64,000 bases of DNA, taken from NCBI GenBank assembly GCA_024720975.1, contig JANJXX010000004.1, forward strand, positions 32,517 to 96,516, in the 5' to 3' direction. The DNA comes from Candidatus Panguiarchaeum symbiosum (GTDB lineage: Archaea; Asgardarchaeota; Njordarchaeia; Njordarchaeales; Panguiarchaeaceae). This document shows, piece after piece, positions 28,317 to 38,955 of this stretch; within the stretch, counting starts at the first letter, position 1, and every line of letters starts with the position of its first letter. Below the pieces are notes generated by a model. That model did not search any database and was not told where the DNA came from. It saw only the letters and a list, made by a program, of their open reading frames with translations. Made by a program: the position numbers and the translations under genes.

Positions 28317-31014
28317 CTAGGTTAACTCTCCTGCAGAAAACTTCTGGTACTATGAGGAAGCCTAGAGTTCCTACTGCTAATATAGCAATCCAATCTGCAA
28401 GTGTCGGTGGATTTAAGTGGAATGCTAATGCTATCGGCGGGACGTATACAATTAGTAGTGTCATTAAAAGGCTTAGAACTACAGCTGCAAGTAGCAAATT
28501 GTTTCCTCTAAAGCCTATTTTGAATACTGATTTGCTCTCGCTTCTCATGTTCCAGATCACTGAGAGCTCAAATAGCACTACCTGAAGAAAGATTATCGCT
28601 CGCACTCTATTTATGTCATTGATTCCAAGGATATTTGTGTAATAGAAGAACGTGAACAATGGCCCTGCCGTGAGTATGATTGTTGTCACTAAGATAAACA
28701 ATAATGATCCTGATAGTATGCCCTCACGCGGGTCTCTTGGAGGTCTTGACATAACATCTTCAAAGCTCGGATCCCAAGCAAGAGCCGTTGCTGGAGGACC
28801 ATCCGTAACGAGATTAATCCAGAGAATTAGTGCCGGTAGTAAGATTGGTTCTCTAAATAAGAGTACGCCGAGGGTTATTATGAGTACCTCTCCTATATTA
28901 CAAGAAAGTAAGAACCTTGCAAACGCCTTTATCTTGTCATAAACACCTCTTCCGAGCTCTATTGCGCGAACTATTGTTGCGAAGTTATCATCGAGCAGTA
29001 TCATATCTGCAGCCTCCTTGGAAACCTCCGTTCCCTTTATTCCCATTGCGACACCTATATGGGCCTCTTTCAATGCCGGCGCATCATTTACACCGTCCCC
29101 AGTAACTGCTACGATTTGACTTTTTCTCTTAAGGGCCCTAACCATTCTGAGCTTATGTTCTGGCATAGCTCTAGCCAGAACTCTCAGCTTGTCTGCAATT
29201 GATTGTAAGTCCTCATCAGAGAGTTTGTCTATGTCTTTACCCTGTAAAATTAATTCACCAGGTTTATACAAGCCTATTTGCTTGGATATAGCCTCTGCAG
29301 TTAATGCATGATCCCCAGTTATCATAATTACATTTATACCGGCTTTTTTGGCTTTTTTCGTGGCTTCGAATACTTCAGGTCTTGGTGGATCTATCATACC
29401 AAAGAGTCCTATGAAAATCAATTTGCTCTCTATTTCATCCTCAGATAGCTTATCAATTTCCATCCCAAAGTCTGATAGATCTCTATAAGCCACTGCTAAA
29501 ACTCTATATCCATCGGAAGCCAGATTGTTGACTATGCTTAGTATCTTCTGTTTTATTTCATCTGATAACGATAAAATGCCATTCTCTGTTTCAATGCCAA
29601 CACATCTATCAAGTATTATCTCGGGTGCTCCTTTGGATAATGCATATGGTTTCCCGTCAACAATATTTACGGTTGTCATTCTTTTGCGCTCGGATGAGAA
29701 GGGGATCTCTCTTATTCTTCTATAATGGGCCTCCAATCCAGATTTCAGGATTCCTGCTTTGGCTCCGGCCACAACTATCGCTAGCTCTGTAGGATCGCCA
29801 ATAAACTCTCTCTCATGTGCAACATTAGTGCATAGTACACCCGCCATCAGGAGCTTTGAAAGTAGCTTGTTTTCTTCGAGATTAACTTCTCTTTCCTCAA
29901 AGAGAATCTTCCCATCAAGATTATACCCAACACCTGAGACATCGTACATTTTATCATAGACATAGATCTTCTTTACTGTCATATCACCAGTTGTTATAGT
30001 TCCAGTTTTATCGGAGCATATCACCGTAACTGATCCTAGTGTTTCCGCAGCTAATAGATATTTCACTAAAGCATTATTTTTAGCGAGCTTTTTAGCTGCT
30101 ATTGCTAACGTAATCGTCAATATTGCCGGAAGACCTTCAGGAACTGCTGCTACTGCAAGACTTATTGCAATCATTGCACTTTCAACAATCGCTACTAATC
30201 CTTTTTCGAAAACTAGTAGCGTCATTAACCCTATGGCTAAGGCCACTACTATTAACGCTATCTTCCTCGCAAAATTTGATAGCTTAATTTTAAGAGGTGT
30301 TACCTCTTCTTCTGCAGCTTCAACTAATCTGGCTATTCTGCCAAATTCGGTATTAAGCCCTGTACCAATAACGATAGCCTTTCCATGACCCCTAACAACG
30401 GCAGTACCCATATAGACGATGTTCGTCCTATCTGGAATAGGCGTTTCAGGTGGAAGCACACCAGACGTCTTTGTTACTGGGAATGATTCTCCCGTAAGAG
30501 GTGCCTCGTTTGTCCTTAGCTCCGAGACCTCTATTAGACGGGCGTCTGCAGGAACGACATCACCCTCCTCAAGTAGAATTATATCGCCAGGGACGAGCTC
30601 CCTTGCGAATACTTCAAAAATTTTTCCATTTCTCATAACGCGTGCTTTTGGTGCTGCATACTGTCTGAGTTTTTCGAGGATATTTTCAGCTTTATACTCT
30701 TGATGCACACTAACGGCTACATTAATGACTACTATTGCAAGTATAACTACGGAATCCACTACAGACTTTTCTATGAAGAGTGATATTAAACATGCTGCTA
30801 TCAACATAAGAACGAAAATATCTTTAATTTGCTCAAGTAGCATCTCCCATATAGCTTTCCTTTTCTTCACCGGAAGCTCATTATACCCATAAATCTTGAG
30901 CCTCTCCTTGGCTTCATCTATGGAGAGACCGTATTCTATATCTACTTTAAGTTCCTCAGCTACTTGCTTTACATCTAAGGCGTGCCAATTTTTCTCCATA
31001 CGGCTTCCCACCAA
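28303..31014 (-). CDS. Cation-transporting P-type ATPase (Ca2+-ATPase-like)
   Basis: 'CSDKTGTITTGDM', 'TGES', 'MITGDHALTAEAI', 'VAVTGDGVNDAPALKEAHIGVAMG'. Confidence 0.95.
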   Translation of the reverse strand: MVGSRMEKNWHALDVKQVAEELKVDIEYGLSIDEAKERLKIYGYNELPVKKRKAIWEMLLEQIKDIFVLMLIAACLISLFIEKSVVDSVVILAIVVINVAVSVHQEYKAENILEKLRQYAAPKARVMRNGKIFEVFARELVPGDIILLEEGDVVPADARLIEVSELRTNEAPLTGESFPVTKTSGVLPPETPIPDRTNIVYMGTAVVRGHGKAIVIGTGLNTEFGRIARLVEAAEEEVTPLKIKLSNFARKIALIVVALAIGLMTLLVFEKGLVAIVESAMIAISLAVAAVPEGLPAILTITLAIAAKKLAKNNALVKYLLAAETLGSVTVICSDKTGTITTGDMTVKKIYVYDKMYDVSGVGYNLDGKILFEEREVNLEENKLLSKLLMAGVLCTNVAHEREFIGDPTELAIVVAGAKAGILKSGLEAHYRRIREIPFSSERKRMTTVNIVDGKPYALSKGAPEIILDRCVGIETENGILSLSDEIKQKILSIVNNLASDGYRVLAVAYRDLSDFGMEIDKLSEDEIESKLIFIGLFGMIDPPRPEVFEATKKAKKAGINVIMITGDHALTAEAISKQIGLYKPGELILQGKDIDKLSDEDLQSIADKLRVLARAMPEHKLRMVRALKRKSQIVAVTGDGVNDAPALKEAHIGVAMGIKGTEVSKEAADMILLDDNFATIVRAIELGRGVYDKIKAFARFLLSCNIGEVLIITLGVLLFREPILLPALILWINLVTDGPPATALAWDPSFEDVMSRPPRDPREGILSGSLLFILVTTIILTAGPLFTFFYYTNILGINDINRVRAIIFLQVVLFELSVIWNMRSESKSVFKIGFRGNNLLLAAVVLSLLMTLLIVYVPPIALAFHLNPPTLADWIAILAVGTLGFLIVPEVFCRRVNLVKAL

Positions 31015-31078
31015 GCGCCATCAACAATCTTAAAATACGACAAATTTTGCCAAATTTTAATGCAATGTATTTAATGGA

Positions 31079-32008
31079 TTACCTATTATTTAACGCCTCT
31101 AGAATTTGCGTTATGGATGCGAATTCTTTAGGTATTCTAGCCCTCACAGTTTTAACAACATTAACCACTTGACTTACTTGCAGATCAACTATCAAGCCCG
31201 CTATCATATATGCATCTTCAAATTCCAAGGAAAGACTGCATGATATTGCCCTTGCAGCTGCATTAGAAGCCTCGTAGAAGGCTTCTTCTAGACTTTCTTT
31301 AGACACAATTATGTAAATCGCATCCTCAGCTTCAATAATTGGCCACTGTACGGAGCACCCCTTAATGACATCCACACGGACAACAACCTCTCCCGACACC
31401 TCACACCCAGTCGCACACATTTCCCCATCAGCCATGACGGCATGAACATCACCTACAGCAAGCAAGCCACCCTCTTTGAAAACAGGAAGATACACTGCCG
31501 TTCCCCTTGTTATAAGTTTAGTATCCATATTACCACCATGCACGCCGGGAATTGTTGAAGGCACTTTCTTACTATATGCGACTCCTATAACCCCCACCAT
31601 AGGCTTGTAAGGCAACCTTATCTTCACAGGGCGCGAAGAGTCCTTTACTGTAAAATAGACGAAACCATCCTCAATCCTACAGATTCTTATTCGCTCATCC
31701 CTTAACTTATCCCCAAGAAGACCAAAACCTGGCAATGCCACTACTACACCAGTTTTAGACACTCTAATGTCAAGAATTTCTATTTTGAGCGTATCTCCTG
31801 GCTCTGCACCCTCTATAAATACTGGACCCGTTGCTGGATTTGCTCGCGTTAAGTCTATATTCGCAATCGATTGAATCTCTGAGGTTAATTGACCTGCAAA
31901 ACAGTCTAGTGTTTCAAAGCATATTATATCACCAGGTTTTGCATAAGCTACTGGTTCTAGGTCAGGACCAAAGCTAAATATATGCTTGTCTGAACTGACA
32001 AATATCAA
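31079..32008 (-). CDS. Acetamidase/formamidase family protein
   Basis: 'NPATGPVFIEGAEPGDTLKIEIL', 'TIPGVHGGNMDTKLITRGTAVYLPVFKEGGLLAVGDVHAVMADGEMCATGCE'. Confidence 0.93.
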   Translation of the reverse strand: MIFVSSDKHIFSFGPDLEPVAYAKPGDIICFETLDCFAGQLTSEIQSIANIDLTRANPATGPVFIEGAEPGDTLKIEILDIRVSKTGVVVALPGFGLLGDKLRDERIRICRIEDGFVYFTVKDSSRPVKIRLPYKPMVGVIGVAYSKKVPSTIPGVHGGNMDTKLITRGTAVYLPVFKEGGLLAVGDVHAVMADGEMCATGCEVSGEVVVRVDVIKGCSVQWPIIEAEDAIYIIVSKESLEEAFYEASNAAARAISCSLSLEFEDAYMIAGLIVDLQVSQVVNVVKTVRARIPKEFASITQILEALNNR

Positions 32009-32172
32009 TTCAGATCACTGTTGAAAATATCACTTAAAGTACTGGATAAGCGTAACTATTAAAGAGCCAGAAGCTTCTAATGACTTTTCGTGACAGCATT
32101 AGTTTTCCTGTACAATTAAAAGAATAAATTACGGACTTTATGTGATAAAACAACGAAATTAGGGGTCTTGAT

Positions 32173-32958
32173 TTGTCAAATAATGCACTAGTCCGCGTAA
32201 AAGACCTCGTGAAATACTATGGTGAAGTGAAAGCCCTAGATGGTGTGTCCTTCGAAGTGTATTCTGGAGAGATTTACGGCTTGCTGGGTCCAAATGGAGC
32301 TGGTAAGACAACAACATTGAAAATAATAGCAGGTATGCTCAAACCAACGCAGGGCCATGTTGAGGTTATGGGGATCTCTCCTATACACAATCCAACTGAG
32401 GTTAAGAGGATTATCGGTTATGTGCCTGAGGAGATTTCACTTTACGAATCACTTAGCATAATAGAATTTCTTGAGTTTATTGCCTCGGTTAGAAAGCTAA
32501 GTCCCTCTGTTTGGACATACGTATTCACACTAATGAGATCATTTGATATACTTAAATACAGCAGGACGCCCATAGGCGCCTTGTCTTACGGAACTAAGCA
32601 GAAAGTTGCCATAATAGCAGCTCTTATGCATAAGCCTAAGATTTTGATCTTGGACGAACCACTGCGAGGACTTGATGCAAAATCTGCTAAGATTTTGAAG
32701 GAGCTCATGAATCTCCATATACAGAGCGGAGGTGCAATAATACTCTCGACGCATATTATGGACTTAGCTGAGCACCTGTGCACGCGTGTAGGAATAATTC
32801 ATAAGGGGAAGATCATTGCTGAAGGCTCTATTAGTGATTTAAAGAGACTTGCAGATGCGCCCCAAGGGACGTTGGAAGAAATTTTCCTTGAGCTTATCAG
32901 GGAAAGAGAAGAAGTCGCTCACATTATCGAGACTATAAAGAGGGGACTTTCTGAATGA
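32173..32958 (+). CDS. ABC transporter ATP-binding protein
   Basis: Walker A 'GLLGPNGAGKTTTLK', Walker B 'ILILDEPLRGLD', signature-region 'ALSYGTKQKV'. Confidence 0.95.
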   Translation: MSNNALVRVKDLVKYYGEVKALDGVSFEVYSGEIYGLLGPNGAGKTTTLKIIAGMLKPTQGHVEVMGISPIHNPTEVKRIIGYVPEEISLYESLSIIEFLEFIASVRKLSPSVWTYVFTLMRSFDILKYSRTPIGALSYGTKQKVAIIAALMHKPKILILDEPLRGLDAKSAKILKELMNLHIQSGGAIILSTHIMDLAEHLCTRVGIIHKGKIIAEGSISDLKRLADAPQGTLEEIFLELIREREEVAHIIETIKRGLSE

Positions 32959-34607
32959 GGAGGCTCAAGGAGCTTAGAAAGATTTCAAAGATTTTGTATA
33001 GAGAAGTAGCTTTTAGGTTCCTCCTACTGCAAGCTTCCTATGTTCCTCTCGACTACTATGAGCAGCATGAGCAGCCAGCCCCAACACGAAAGCTCTCAAT
33101 CCACGAACTTCCGAAAAAAGTTGAAAAATTATTCACGAGACTATTTGCGTTTTTTAAAATTCTCACGCTTATAGCACTTATGTTAGTGATTGTTTCAAGT
33201 ACTATCTACATTATGTCTCTTCCTGCTCAAGCACATACCTGGGAACACACAATAATACTTTCGTCAGTATTTCTCTTGGCGATGTTCGCTAAGGCATTTA
33301 TACTGTTCTTCTTGACAATACCTCAAGCAGCGGTGCTATACCATCCTAAAATCTATCAGCCTTTGCTGATACTAGATCTCAGTGATAGAGAAATAGCTAC
33401 GATCATGGCCTTGACATTTTGGAGAATGTTTAACACATGCCTTATTGGTTCCATTGCAATTAGCTTAATTGCTTTCCTGGTACTGGGGAACATACTGGCT
33501 GGAGTTCTGTACATAACCTTTTTAACAGCCACATACGTACTGGTACTTTGGCTCGTTAATGCGATCCCCGCGAGACATCTACAGTTTTATGCACCAACAA
33601 AAACTAAAGCCCAACAGACTCTGAAAATTCTATTAATCCTAGGTTACACAGTAGTACTTTCCTTTTTCTTCCTAATTCCATACACAATCTTCAATGTGCT
33701 ATCGACAGTCACTAGCGCATTCTTAGCAATACCAGAGGCTTACCAAAAGTTAATCGTCTGCATACCACCCTTATCATCAACTTATCTGGTTGCCCTAGTA
33801 TACTTAAAGGAAGCTAGCTTAGAAAGCTTCATCTTCCCATCTATCTCCGCGATATTTTACCTGCTACTATCTGCTTATAGCTTTAGGTCACTTCTTCGCA
33901 CATTTGCTAGCATACCATACATGTCGATTCCCACAACAATTCACACAGAGACTGTACCAACAGCTATAAAAACAAGGCCATCCCTTTTAGGACACATTAC
34001 AAAAGACCTCAAACTTATACTCAGAGACCCAAGCCATGCAGTTACGTTCTTCCTTGGCCCAGTATCCGCAATAATCTTTAGTCAGATACGTTCACTGTTT
34101 CAGTACCCATCTGCATGGTTTTATATTATGGCGTTTATTATAGCCACGTCTATACGCACACTCTCTGTCAGTCTGCTTACAGTCGAAAAGGAAGGGCTAA
34201 GATTCTTACTAAGTCTCCCAGTCAGCTATCATGACATAGCAAAAAGTAAAGCATTCGTAGCAGTGTTATCCTACATAATTCTTGCACTCTCAGCAACAGC
34301 TGTCTTTGCTATACTCCAGCAATCATACTTTATTCTTGGAGTCGGACTCTTATTAAACTCCGTCGGCATTTTCACTTACAGCTATAAAATCCTTAGAAAA
34401 GCCATAAACTACACACTAGAAACCAGAAAACTAATCCTGAACGAAGCAAAACTATTCTCCTCATCATACTTAATGGCATTAGAGATGCTCTTTATAGTCA
34501 TTCCAGTAATAGTGATATGTGCAGGCATAGAGTTTGGCTTCTTATACTATGCTCTTGCGATAGTTCTAGCACTTCAGGCAATATTTTTTGTGATGTACAA
34601 ACTTTGA
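32955..34607 (+). CDS. ABC-2-type permease partner
   Basis: Multi-TM protein with 4-bp overlap with the ATPase gene. Confidence 0.8.
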   Translation: MRRLKELRKISKILYREVAFRFLLLQASYVPLDYYEQHEQPAPTRKLSIHELPKKVEKLFTRLFAFFKILTLIALMLVIVSSTIYIMSLPAQAHTWEHTIILSSVFLLAMFAKAFILFFLTIPQAAVLYHPKIYQPLLILDLSDREIATIMALTFWRMFNTCLIGSIAISLIAFLVLGNILAGVLYITFLTATYVLVLWLVNAIPARHLQFYAPTKTKAQQTLKILLILGYTVVLSFFFLIPYTIFNVLSTVTSAFLAIPEAYQKLIVCIPPLSSTYLVALVYLKEASLESFIFPSISAIFYLLLSAYSFRSLLRTFASIPYMSIPTTIHTETVPTAIKTRPSLLGHITKDLKLILRDPSHAVTFFLGPVSAIIFSQIRSLFQYPSAWFYIMAFIIATSIRTLSVSLLTVEKEGLRFLLSLPVSYHDIAKSKAFVAVLSYIILALSATAVFAILQQSYFILGVGLLLNSVGIFTYSYKILRKAINYTLETRKLILNEAKLFSSSYLMALEMLFIVIPVIVICAGIEFGFLYYALAIVLALQAIFFVMYKL

Positions 34608-34813
34608 AGCACTCTTACCGATTTGAGTCCCTCATAATGGCCTTAACACGATTTTAACAGCATAATACGCATCCACTCAACTCTTGAATGCATGATGACG
34701 AAATTATCTAGGGCACGAGGTCACTCCACACCTAGCAAGTATATACATTGCTTTATAAATAGTCGTTTATAATAGGAAAACCTTTAACGAAGATCTTGAT
34801 TGGTGATCTTTAA

Positions 34814-35122
34814 ATGCGAGTGTATAGAGTTAGGGACAAATATAGTTTAATAAAAGTTCTCGATCCATACTCCATAATGACTCTGTTGGCCCTGAGGGAT
34901 GCACAAAGAGCAAATGCTGGTGATATAAATAGGTATTGTTTTAAGTATGGCTCTCCTCAACCAAGGACTACAACAAGAAAACTGGCGGATTTTAAGAAAT
35001 ATGGTCTTGTGGAGGAGGAAGTCGTCCAGAAGGGAGGATTTATCGTAGAAAAGATTTACAGATTAAGTGAAAAAGGCAAAAAACTAGCAGATGTTATAGC
35101 AGAGCTCCTAGGGGAGGAATAG
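34814..35122 (+). CDS. Winged-helix transcriptional regulator (PadR-like)
   Basis: 'LDPYSIMTLLALRDAQRANAGDINRYC...RTTTRKLADFKKYGLVEEEVVQKGGFIVEKIYRLSEKGKKLADVI'. Confidence 0.72.
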   Translation: MRVYRVRDKYSLIKVLDPYSIMTLLALRDAQRANAGDINRYCFKYGSPQPRTTTRKLADFKKYGLVEEEVVQKGGFIVEKIYRLSEKGKKLADVIAELLGEE

Positions 35123-35285
35123 AAGCTTCAAAAACTCACCTGCAGGGAACTCATCGATATTTTTTATTCTTGTTGAATATCATTTTTCCTTGAAACGTTT
35201 AGAATTGACTTCATGATTGCTTTTTGGCCAATAGCAATGCAATTTTTAATGCTACTTAACGCTTTGCATATGACTTGGGATTCCC

Positions 35286-36230
35286 ATGAAAGAACACGCT
35301 GACTCTACTACTCTCTTTGCAAGGTTTTTTCCTGATGAAAATGCAATATTACAAGTTGCAAGAGTCATCTCTGGAATTCGTTTAGTAAGAGACTCGTATG
35401 ATGATCCGCGTCTGTTTCCTCCAAGGAATGCTCCCATAGAGTACCAATTTGGATATTTCGCTGCTATGGTTGCTATTGATCATAGAACAGGAACTCCACT
35501 GGATTCCTTCGAGGGATATGTCGAAGGTGAATTCTTCCATGGGTCTGATCTCTTATACCGCTTAGGAATGCTTATCTTTTATGAGGATCCGGAGTTCTTC
35601 TCTCCAGTTAGGCTTAGCAATTTAACGTACAATGACGCTAGGAGACTACTAGAGTTCAATGGAAAAGTTCTGTGGGATTATCATGTAAGAACATTTTTAC
35701 TACGCGATTTAGGATTAAAGACGGTTAAATTCTATGGCTCATTTGAGAACTTGCTGAATGTTGAGAGTATTTCAGAGTTAATTCGTAGATTAAGGTTATT
35801 CAGAGCACATGAGGATCCTGTTGCAAAGAAGTCTTACCTCTTAGCTAAGTTTCTTGAAGGCAGAGAGTTAGCTAATTTTAGAGATAGAGATAATGCCGAG
35901 GTCCCAGTAGATAATCACATATCGAGACTAGCAATAAGACTCGGTATTATTAAATTTTCGAACTATGAGCACATTGAGAGTCAGATCGAGGTACCTAGGA
36001 AGTATGATGTTAGACTAAGACTAGAGATAAGGAAAGCATGGAGAAAAGTTTCGATGCTATCGAAGGTTGATCCCTTTACTTTGGATGACTTCTTGTGGAG
36101 CTTAGGAAGGAAAGTTTGCAGACAGAGTAAACCATTGTGCGAAAGCTGTCCATTTAATAAGATTTGCCTCGCTAGGATCTCTGGTAAGTTTTGGCTCGAA
36201 CACTGCCACACACTAACATGGTACTATTAA
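35286..36230 (+). CDS. HhH-GPD-like / queuosine-salvage-like protein with C-terminal Fe-S cluster motif
   Basis: 'VPVDNHISRLAIRLGI' and C-terminal 'CRQSKPLCESCPFNKIC', as in Fe-S DNA glycosylases; exact family uncertain. Confidence 0.55.
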   Translation: MKEHADSTTLFARFFPDENAILQVARVISGIRLVRDSYDDPRLFPPRNAPIEYQFGYFAAMVAIDHRTGTPLDSFEGYVEGEFFHGSDLLYRLGMLIFYEDPEFFSPVRLSNLTYNDARRLLEFNGKVLWDYHVRTFLLRDLGLKTVKFYGSFENLLNVESISELIRRLRLFRAHEDPVAKKSYLLAKFLEGRELANFRDRDNAEVPVDNHISRLAIRLGIIKFSNYEHIESQIEVPRKYDVRLRLEIRKAWRKVSMLSKVDPFTLDDFLWSLGRKVCRQSKPLCESCPFNKICLARISGKFWLEHCHTLTWYY

Positions 36231-36285
36231 TTCTTTCCTCTATAACTGTATTACATTATTAGTCATGAATTAGATGGTGTAGCTT

Positions 36286-36831
36286 ATGCATAATTTCATC
36301 GAAACTCTTGGAGAGGAGCTTGTCTGGGAGGGCAGGAAAATAAGACTAAAGAAACTTAAGCTAAAAATTAGGGGCAGTGAGACTTTTCATGAGATCGTAG
36401 ATTTTGGAGAGAGTGTTTCCATACTACCCTTCAAAGATGATAAAACTGTTATTCTGGAAAAGCAATTTAGGGGACCTATACGAGGATGGCTACTTGAAAT
36501 ACCCGCCGGAAGAATAAGAAGGGGAGAGGAGATAAAGGAAGCTGCGAATAGAGAACTAAGGGAGGAGACCGGATATGTTGCTGGGCAATTTGATTACCTC
36601 GGCTCATTCATTCTGACTCCTGGCTATAGTAACGAGAAGATACACCTGCTTGTAGCTAGGGAGTTAAAGTACGTGGGGCGGGAATTGGAAGAGCATGAGG
36701 CTATAGAGGTTGTTGAGATGCCCTATAGGGAGCTTTTAAATATGATTTTGTGCGGGAAAATTTCCGATGCAAAGACGGTGCTAGCTGTTTTGATTTATGA
36801 GATGCGAAAAATCCTGGTATGTGAGGGCTAA
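36286..36831 (+). CDS. NUDIX hydrolase (ADP-ribose pyrophosphatase-like)
   Basis: Nudix box 'GRIRRGEEIKEAANRELREETGYV'. Confidence 0.92.
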   Translation: MHNFIETLGEELVWEGRKIRLKKLKLKIRGSETFHEIVDFGESVSILPFKDDKTVILEKQFRGPIRGWLLEIPAGRIRRGEEIKEAANRELREETGYVAGQFDYLGSFILTPGYSNEKIHLLVARELKYVGRELEEHEAIEVVEMPYRELLNMILCGKISDAKTVLAVLIYEMRKILVCEG

Positions 36832-36832
36832 T

Positions 36833-37459
36833 ATGACCAGGAAGATAGCCTTTATATCAACTGTTTCCATTAAGCTACCAAGAGAAGCTGAGAGTGAGAT
36901 AGAAATTCAAAAGGATGATATTTCCATTGAATATAAGCACCCTGTGCTGTATGTTACAAAGTATACGAAGAACGATAAGGATTATATCAACATTTATTGC
37001 GGAGAGAAAACGTATGTATTAATGAAGATCAGAGAACATACCCTGAACGCTATCATTCCAGTACTAAAGAGCGTTCTTCAAAAGTACTTAGATGGAAAGC
37101 TCGTTGAAGAGCTCGAGGCTGAGATTCGATTATACTGTTTAATGTCGAACATAATCAACGAAATATTTAACAAAACCTTGAGAGATTCTATAGAAAGCTT
37201 TAAAGCATACCTGCCTATACTATTAAACTTTGACCCATTGTTAAGAAGGGAACTCATAGAGCCGCTTGCTAAAAGCATAGCTAAAGTAACCTTAAGGGAG
37301 AATATAAGAGAGTACTATTTAAAGCTTCCAGGAGACATCTTGAGCAGGTTAAGTTTTAAGAGCTTCAGTGAAATAATGATGAGCGAAATTCCTCTTGAAA
37401 GTATTGTGAATGGGATCCTCAGCTCACTTAAATCAAAAGATCCATTCGCCGATACATAG
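36833..37459 (+). CDS. Uncharacterised protein
   Basis: Likely ATG at 36833 just after the NUDIX stop; about 208 aa. Confidence 0.65.
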   Translation: MTRKIAFISTVSIKLPREAESEIEIQKDDISIEYKHPVLYVTKYTKNDKDYINIYCGEKTYVLMKIREHTLNAIIPVLKSVLQKYLDGKLVEELEAEIRLYCLMSNIINEIFNKTLRDSIESFKAYLPILLNFDPLLRRELIEPLAKSIAKVTLRENIREYYLKLPGDILSRLSFKSFSEIMMSEIPLESIVNGILSSLKSKDPFADT

Positions 37460-37519
37460 ATCTCAATTCAAAAGAATAGAATAACTTCAGTAACTCTGAC
37501 CCTTGGCAGTTTATTTATC

Positions 37520-38740
37520 CTAGAACTCTACCTCAGACAAGGCTAGCTTGATTATAAATTTCTTAAGATCGAATATTCTTGCTAAGCTGACGGATTCGTC
37601 TACTCCATGAATTCTAGATTTTTCATCCCAAACTCCAAAGGATATTATCGGGATTTTAAAGTCTTTGAACCATCCACCGTCATTTCCACCAAGCATTCCT
37701 GTTATTGGTAGAGACTTATTAGTGACTTCCTCCAGTATTTCATGAGAGCGTCTCACAAATGGATGCTCCTCTGCTGTCATCCAACCAGGAAAGGCTCTTA
37801 GTATCCTTAAATGGGCATCATATATGCCGGTTCTATATTTCACCATTTCAAAGAATGCTTTCAGCTCAACTAAGGCATCCTCCACGTTCTCTTCTGGTAT
37901 TAGACGCATATCAAATCCTATTACAACCTCATCAGGAACTATATTGTAAGCCTGATTTGGCGTGTTTACTTTCGTTATAGAGAATCTACCCCAGAGACGC
38001 GGAATTGGACATTCTGAAGTCTTTACCCTGCTCAACTTTTGACTACGTATAGTTGTAAAATTAAGCATTTCATTCAAAAGTGTTATAGCTTTGTGCACGG
38101 CATTTTCTGTACCAAATATGTATCCTGCATGTCCTTGAATGCCTTTGACTACTATATCTCCGTGAACAATTCCACTAGCACCAACAACAAGACTCTTAGA
38201 AGAGGAATCTGCGACAAGTAACGCATCTAAATCTACAAGTCTATTCCTCGCAATGTAGCCTGCCCCAAATTCGCCTCCTATTTCTTCATCGGGGGTAATA
38301 ATCAGAGCAACATTCCACTTAGGCTCTAGATCCTTCTCGATCATCTCCTTAATAGCACCAATTGATGCTACAATACAGCCTTTATCATCAGCAGCTCCAC
38401 GACCATAAAGTCTAATTTCACCGCCCTCTTCGACTACTGTTAGCTCGAATGGTTCATACCTCCAAGCCCCTCCTATGTCCACGACGTCGTAATGCGTAAG
38501 AACTCCAAAAGTCTTCTCAGAGCCAGAATCGAGAACCCCTACAATGCATGGGCGGGGGATACCATCTTTTGCTTCTACACTTCCATCAAAAACATTAACT
38601 TTGAGTCCGAGTTTTCTTAGCTCCTCCTCTATCACGCCAGCTATTTTTTTGTAGTCGTCTCCTCTTCCAATTATGCTTTTAATCCTTATGAGACGATCTA
38701 AGAGTTCTACTTCGTATATCTCTTTAAACTTGGAAATCAT
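37520..38740 (-). CDS. M20 family peptidase/deacylase (ArgE/DapE-like)
   Basis: 'GVLTHYDVVDIGGAWRYEPFELTV', 'GRGAADDKGCIVASIGAIKEM', 'IITPDEEIGGEFGAGY'. Confidence 0.92.
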   Translation of the reverse strand: MISKFKEIYEVELLDRLIRIKSIIGRGDDYKKIAGVIEEELRKLGLKVNVFDGSVEAKDGIPRPCIVGVLDSGSEKTFGVLTHYDVVDIGGAWRYEPFELTVVEEGGEIRLYGRGAADDKGCIVASIGAIKEMIEKDLEPKWNVALIITPDEEIGGEFGAGYIARNRLVDLDALLVADSSSKSLVVGASGIVHGDIVVKGIQGHAGYIFGTENAVHKAITLLNEMLNFTTIRSQKLSRVKTSECPIPRLWGRFSITKVNTPNQAYNIVPDEVVIGFDMRLIPEENVEDALVELKAFFEMVKYRTGIYDAHLRILRAFPGWMTAEEHPFVRRSHEILEEVTNKSLPITGMLGGNDGGWFKDFKIPIISFGVWDEKSRIHGVDESVSLARIFDLKKFIIKLALSEVEF

Positions 38741-38955
38741 CTAAGGCACCCCATAGTTGAAGGTTATAGTAAAAGTTCTATAAGAGTCCATAGTTGCAGC
38801 TTATTGTTCTACTAGCTGTTTAAGAGGTAGCTTTAATAATTCGGAGAGCTTTCTTTGTAAATGGTGTCATTCACGCTAAAGAATGTGCCAAGCAACAACA
38901 TTCCTCGCTTTTTTTACTTCGCATTTTTAGAGGAGAACCTTAAGGGGGAGAAATC

